This document shows, in pieces, positions 60,398 through 64,000 of a DNA stretch of 64,000 nt. The position numbers and the translations under genes were made by a program. The stretch comes from Ferruginibacter sp. (GTDB lineage: Bacteria; Bacteroidota; Bacteroidia; Chitinophagales; Chitinophagaceae). The stretch spans positions 1 to 64,000 of the forward strand of contig JAEUVU010000004.1 in assembly GCA_016786725.1 (NCBI GenBank), read 5' to 3'. The notes under the pieces were generated by a model that worked only from the letters and a program-made list of their open reading frames with translations, searched no databases and had not been told where the DNA came from. Each line of letters opens with the position of its first letter. Positions within the stretch are counted from its first letter, which is position 1.

Positions 60398-63300
60398 ATG
60401 TTTTCATCGGCCGAAAAAACAAACCGAACCTCCACTACTGTGCAGCAAAAAGCGCAGCAGCAAACCTTTTTCAGAAAGGCTGGGGAAGAGTCTTTTTTCG
60501 GAAGCAAAGAACAACCATCTTTTTTTAATGCACCCATACAGGCAAAACTATCCATCAGCAGTCCTGATGACCCGCAGGAAAAAGAAGCAGATGCAGTAGC
60601 AGATAGTGTAATGCGTATGCCTGATCCTGCAACATCTGTATCGGCAGGCGGCGAAGAAAAAATTGATAAAAAAGAAGATGAAGAAGTACATCCCAAAATT
60701 GAAACTCCGGTCATCAGCCGTAAAATAAGTTGTAAAGAGGAAGGAGAAGAGATACAGGCAAAACAATCAGCCTCCATCTTCCGTATGCCTGGCGAAAATG
60801 ATGACAGGTCTTTCAGCGATGCTTCTTCTGCCGGGCCAAGTACCAGCGCCTACATTAATTGCAAACAAACAGGTTTATATCATTCAGATATTATCCAACG
60901 CAGCGGCCGGGGCCCGCCTACAGGCTCTATACCGTTTGAACAGTCATTGTCTTCTTCAAAAGGAGGTGGCAGTGCATTGCCCGGAGATACCAGGCAATTT
61001 ATGGAGAGCCGTTTTAACGCCGACTTCAGCGGCGTACGCATACATACCGGTGCAACTGCACAAAGCATGAGCAGCAGCATACATGCACAGGCATTTGCAC
61101 ATGGCAATGATATATATTTTAATGAAGGAAAATTCTCGCCGCATACGCAGAGTGGCGCAACTTTGCTTGCACATGAATTAACGCATACTATACAGCAGGG
61201 CGCCAGTCCTGCCAAAGGCACATTAACTGTTGCCCCTAAATTATCAATAGCCCGAAAAAATATTATACAACGCAGTGGTGGAGGAGTGCCTGCTCAATTA
61301 ACCAACGCTGTAGAAAAAGCAAAAACAGTAGAAGGGCAAATAGATGCCAATAAACCAGGGCCGGATGGTTTCAGAACCGGTTGGGGGCACCTGGTAGAAA
61401 TTTTTAAAACAACTTTTGGTGAAGAAAAGATTGTGAGTGGCGGTGGAGGCACTTCAGTACAAGGTGCAGTTGCCGAACAGGATATCAAGAAAAAACGCAC
61501 CACCGAAGGTTTGGTGGCCGATGGTAACAGGCCCGGCCATGCCTTTACAGGAGAACGGGATGCTATGCCAAGCTGGTGCGGCATATTTACATTTTGGGCA
61601 TTAAACAAAAGTGGTGTGCCCATGCCTAAATGGAAACTCGGCGAACGCATCATAAAACCCGAAGCTGCAAGGGCGCCAGGCAGTATGCCCATGCCCGGAG
61701 ATATTGCTTACCGCAATGCATTCTCTCATTACGCCATAGTTGAAAGCGTTTCGGGTAATACGGTAAGAACAGTTAACGGAAATACAGCCGGCGAAGATAA
61801 CCTCGGCGGGCAGGTACAAACCAAGGACCATCCTTTAGATAACTGGACCGCATTCTTCAACCCATTACTGGTAATGACAGGTAGTTTGGGAAGTGGCGAA
61901 GGTCCGGCAAACCAAAAACCAAAAACACTGGACGAATTAAGAAAAGAAGGATTGAATATAAACAGGAAAGAAGAAAATGAAGAGCATGAAACCGGTAGCG
62001 GTGGCGAAACAGAAATACAGGCTAAGCCTGAAATGAGTAACTGGCATGTTGATGCAAAAGGATCGCTGAATATTGCAGCGCCCATTGTACAAAAAGCCGA
62101 AGATGATAAAGAGCTGCAGAAAAAAGAAGGAGAGGAGCAGGAAGAAGAAAAAATAAGCTTAAGCCCGGTTAAAGCAATTCAGAAAAAAGTTACCGATGAT
62201 CTTGAAGCCGAAAATGCAGGCAGTGTTGAAACAGATACTTTATCTGTAACACCCATTAGCCTCCAAACAAAAACACAAAACGAAAACAGTTCTTTGAAAA
62301 ATAATACCAATGTTCCTGTTCAGCAAAATGCCGCTATACACGAACGTGGCCCTCCGGTGCAGTTGAAGGCAGAAACCGGTACCATACAATGCTCGGTAAT
62401 TGATGATGCACTGGAATATACCAGCCTGGGGGCATTGATGGACTGCGTTGATATTACAGATGCAGATGCCACATCGGCCTGCCTGTTGGGCAAAGCCAGC
62501 GAAATAGCCATGCACATACCGGGTTATAAAGCGCTGAGGGTTGTGCTTAACCGGGATCCGATAACCGGCGATTATGTAGAAAGAAACGGCCATAACTTTT
62601 TAGAAGCTGCATTCGATATAATGCCAGGCGGCGAACTGTTGTACCAGAAATTAGACGAACAACAGCAACTGGATGCTGCCGCTGCATGGATTGATGGTAA
62701 GATAACTGACCTTGAATCTATTGTGGACAGCCTGTTCAGCAATTTTGATCAGTTTTGGAATGGCCTGGGCATTACCGACTTTGGATCACCGATGGATGTA
62801 CTGCGTGAAGGTGCAGGCATTGTACTGGGCTTCATTGAAAGCATTATCAGCTTTGCTGTAGATGCAGCATTGGAATTGCTGGAAATGGTAAAAGATTTCC
62901 TGCTTGAAAAAATTGTAGAATTCATTCAGGAACATACCACAGCATTTCCATTGCTATGCCTCATACTGGGCGAAAACCCGATAACCAAAGAACCTGTTGA
63001 TCCTACCGGAACCAATATACTGAATGCATTGCTTGAGCTGGGTGGCGAAGAAGGAAGGATACAGCGGGACCAGATGATGGATACCGGAACCTTTGAAAAA
63101 GTGGCTGGTTATATTGATGAAGGTATTTCGGTATTCAGCGGTTTGTACGATGCCATCATACTTGGGTTCAATAATATCTGGGATATTGTAAGCATTGATG
63201 CCCTGATGGACCCGGTTGGTACGTTTACACAGATCTACAACATTTTTGCCGATCCGGTTATAAAAGTACTCGATTTTGTAGGCAGGGTAATTGAAGAAAT

Positions 63301-64000
63301 ACTGAAGCTGGTTAAAGAAGTATTGTTTAAACGTATCAGCGAAGAAGCAAAAAAAGTAAGGGGATACTTCCTGGTAACACTGCTTATTGGTACCGATCCG
63401 TTTACCGGCGAAGCCGTTGACCCATCGGTTGAAAATATCATCCATGGCTTTATGAGCCTGATGGATGGCGGGGAAGAACAGTTTCAGCAGATGAAGGAAA
63501 GCGGCGCTATTGCCAGAACGGTGGCCAAGGTAGATAAAGCGGTGAAGAAACTGAACATGACTTTGGAATCCATCATTCAGTTATTTACTGATTTGTGGAA
63601 TTCATTTACGTTCAGCGATTTCTTAACGCCCATACCAACCTTCCAGCGCATCATTGCCACATTTGGCGAACCGATAGGAAGGCTGGTTGCATTTGTAGTG
63701 GAGATTGTGAAGATTGTTATTACCGTCATTCTGGAAATAATGAATTTCCCGTTTGATACGGTCAATAACATCATCACCCGCAGCATGGCGGCTTTTCACA
63801 GCATTAAAAAAGATCCGATAGGATTTTTAAAAAACCTGCTCAGGGCCATCAAGCAGGGCTTTATACAGTTCTTTGATAACATTGTTACGCATTTGATAAA
63901 TGGCGTCGTCGGGTGGCTGATGAGTGAATTAAAAGATGCCGGCATTCCGGAGCTTACCGATTTCTCATTACAGGGAGTAATTGGCTGGGTGCTGGAAGTG
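60398..64000 (+). CDS. DUF4157 mega-protein with embedded CHAP-like domain and 140-residue repeats (partial, runs off the edge)
   Basis: An open frame of 1201 codons to the window edge, start ATG at 60398 (MFSSAEKTNRTSTTVQQKAQ). Residues ~194-272 are a DUF4157 domain (LPGDTRQFMESRFNADFSGV, then HGNDIYFNEG, LLAHELTHTIQQG), with zinc-protease-like HELTH at 259-263. A second cysteine domain follows: Cys394 in PSWCGIF, His444 in SHYAIVESV, Asn460/462 in VNGN, CHAP/NlpC-like. Residues ~720-1201 have motifs (R/E/T)(D/N)P.T at 720, 860 and 1000, exactly 140 apart, with helical spacers. DUF4157 proteins are common in eCIS loci as effector-type or sheath-interior proteins. Toxic C-terminal domains, if any, lie beyond the window. 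Confidence 0.85.
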   Translation, partial: MFSSAEKTNRTSTTVQQKAQQQTFFRKAGEESFFGSKEQPSFFNAPIQAKLSISSPDDPQEKEADAVADSVMRMPDPATSVSAGGEEKIDKKEDEEVHPKIETPVISRKISCKEEGEEIQAKQSASIFRMPGENDDRSFSDASSAGPSTSAYINCKQTGLYHSDIIQRSGRGPPTGSIPFEQSLSSSKGGGSALPGDTRQFMESRFNADFSGVRIHTGATAQSMSSSIHAQAFAHGNDIYFNEGKFSPHTQSGATLLAHELTHTIQQGASPAKGTLTVAPKLSIARKNIIQRSGGGVPAQLTNAVEKAKTVEGQIDANKPGPDGFRTGWGHLVEIFKTTFGEEKIVSGGGGTSVQGAVAEQDIKKKRTTEGLVADGNRPGHAFTGERDAMPSWCGIFTFWALNKSGVPMPKWKLGERIIKPEAARAPGSMPMPGDIAYRNAFSHYAIVESVSGNTVRTVNGNTAGEDNLGGQVQTKDHPLDNWTAFFNPLLVMTGSLGSGEGPANQKPKTLDELRKEGLNINRKEENEEHETGSGGETEIQAKPEMSNWHVDAKGSLNIAAPIVQKAEDDKELQKKEGEEQEEEKISLSPVKAIQKKVTDDLEAENAGSVETDTLSVTPISLQTKTQNENSSLKNNTNVPVQQNAAIHERGPPVQLKAETGTIQCSVIDDALEYTSLGALMDCVDITDADATSACLLGKASEIAMHIPGYKALRVVLNRDPITGDYVERNGHNFLEAAFDIMPGGELLYQKLDEQQQLDAAAAWIDGKITDLESIVDSLFSNFDQFWNGLGITDFGSPMDVLREGAGIVLGFIESIISFAVDAALELLEMVKDFLLEKIVEFIQEHTTAFPLLCLILGENPITKEPVDPTGTNILNALLELGGEEGRIQRDQMMDTGTFEKVAGYIDEGISVFSGLYDAIILGFNNIWDIVSIDALMDPVGTFTQIYNIFADPVIKVLDFVGRVIEEILKLVKEVLFKRISEEAKKVRGYFLVTLLIGTDPFTGEAVDPSVENIIHGFMSLMDGGEEQFQQMKESGAIARTVAKVDKAVKKLNMTLESIIQLFTDLWNSFTFSDFLTPIPTFQRIIATFGEPIGRLVAFVVEIVKIVITVILEIMNFPFDTVNNIITRSMAAFHSIKKDPIGFLKNLLRAIKQGFIQFFDNIVTHLINGVVGWLMSELKDAGIPELTDFSLQGVIGWVLEV

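Larger units (their letters stand above)
39114..64000 (+). other. Extracellular contractile injection system gene cluster
   Basis: Sixteen same-strand genes with the parts of an Afp/PVC/AlgoCIS-type injection machine: cap, sheath, two tubes, hub, spike, tip, wedges, PKD protein, tape-measure family, lysin and DUF4157 protein. There is no membrane-anchoring set (TssJLM-like) and no capsid, portal or terminase, which favours an extracellular system over a classical type VI system or a prophage. The order is cap, sheath, tube, tube, DUF5908, LysM, spike, PAAR, gp25, baseplate J, Pvc12, PKD protein, tape measure. Intergenic gaps are generally short and many neighbours overlap or abut, so it is probably one or a few transcripts. 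The AAA+ ATPase is not in view. Confidence 0.92.

Noticed and set aside
60100..60777. A 225-codon minus-strand frame opposite the lysin and DUF4157 genes
   Set aside because: It is antisense to two well-supported genes with clear catalytic motifs and has no recognisable domain.
39114..64000. Prophage interpretation of the tail genes
   Set aside because: Only tail-type genes are present; there is no capsid, portal, terminase, integrase or holin, and DUF4255, DUF5908, LysM and DUF4157 point to an eCIS.
39114..64000. Classical type VI secretion system
   Set aside because: No TssJ, TssL, TssM or ClpV-like gene is seen, and the cap, LysM and DUF4157 proteins are features of extracellular systems. 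Genes beyond the right edge could still modify this.

Overview
The window looks like a chromosomal segment of a Bacteroidota bacterium, most likely of the Chitinophagaceae type. The grounds are type IX secretion (T9SS) C-terminal sorting domains, the lipoprotein and T9SS genes porD, DUF4296 and DUF5689, the cluster bamD-rpoZ-coaBC-porD, Bacteroidota-style -7 boxes (TAnnTTTG) upstream of several genes, A-rich leaders instead of Shine-Dalgarno sites, and the short CACGAATT and GTCAGCCTGAGCTTGTCGAAG repeats seen in such genomes. The genus assignment is inference.

Region 1 (1-15.6 kb): a 3'-5' exonuclease follows a heptanucleotide satellite. Then comes a secretion and scavenging group: a T9SS-exported PHP (CehA/McbA-like) phosphoesterase, a secreted endonuclease/exonuclease/phosphatase enzyme, a TonB-dependent receptor, a DUF5689 lipoprotein, a giant secreted protein with five ~208-residue repeats, and a TPR protein. 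Region 2 (15.7-28.3 kb) is mostly housekeeping: htpG (with a palindromic repeat inserted in frame), ispB-recJ-methyltransferase, an OmpA-type protein, bamD-rpoZ, coaBC-porD-DUF4296 and a two-subunit 3-oxoacid CoA-transferase.

Region 3 (28.3-33.7 kb) is accessory. It has a RAYT (REP-associated tyrosine transposase) element, then a metal-uptake operon (small His-rich membrane protein, TonB receptor, lipoprotein, Fur-family regulator) headed by a palindrome that may be its operator, and then an internally deleted non-autonomous copy of the RAYT element that abuts a truncated ydeI-like gene. Region 4 (33.7-38.8 kb) is housekeeping: pckA, an M24B aminopeptidase, pssA, purS and rsmI.

Region 5 (39.1-64.0 kb, running off the right edge) is the highlight: an extracellular contractile injection system (eCIS, related to Afp/PVC/AlgoCIS). 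In order it encodes a DUF4255 cap protein, an unknown protein with a chitin-binding-like motif, one sheath, two tube proteins, a 57-residue DUF5908 protein, a LysM baseplate hub, a VgrG-like spike, a PAAR tip, a gp25 wedge, two giant baseplate proteins, a 1218-residue PKD-containing protein, a tape-measure-family protein, a peptidoglycan-binding CHAP lysin, and a DUF4157 protein of at least 1201 residues. The last carries an HExxH motif, a second CHAP/NlpC-like cysteine domain and exact 140-residue-spaced repeats. The AAA+ ATPase of such clusters is not in the window. No tRNA, rRNA or CRISPR array was seen.
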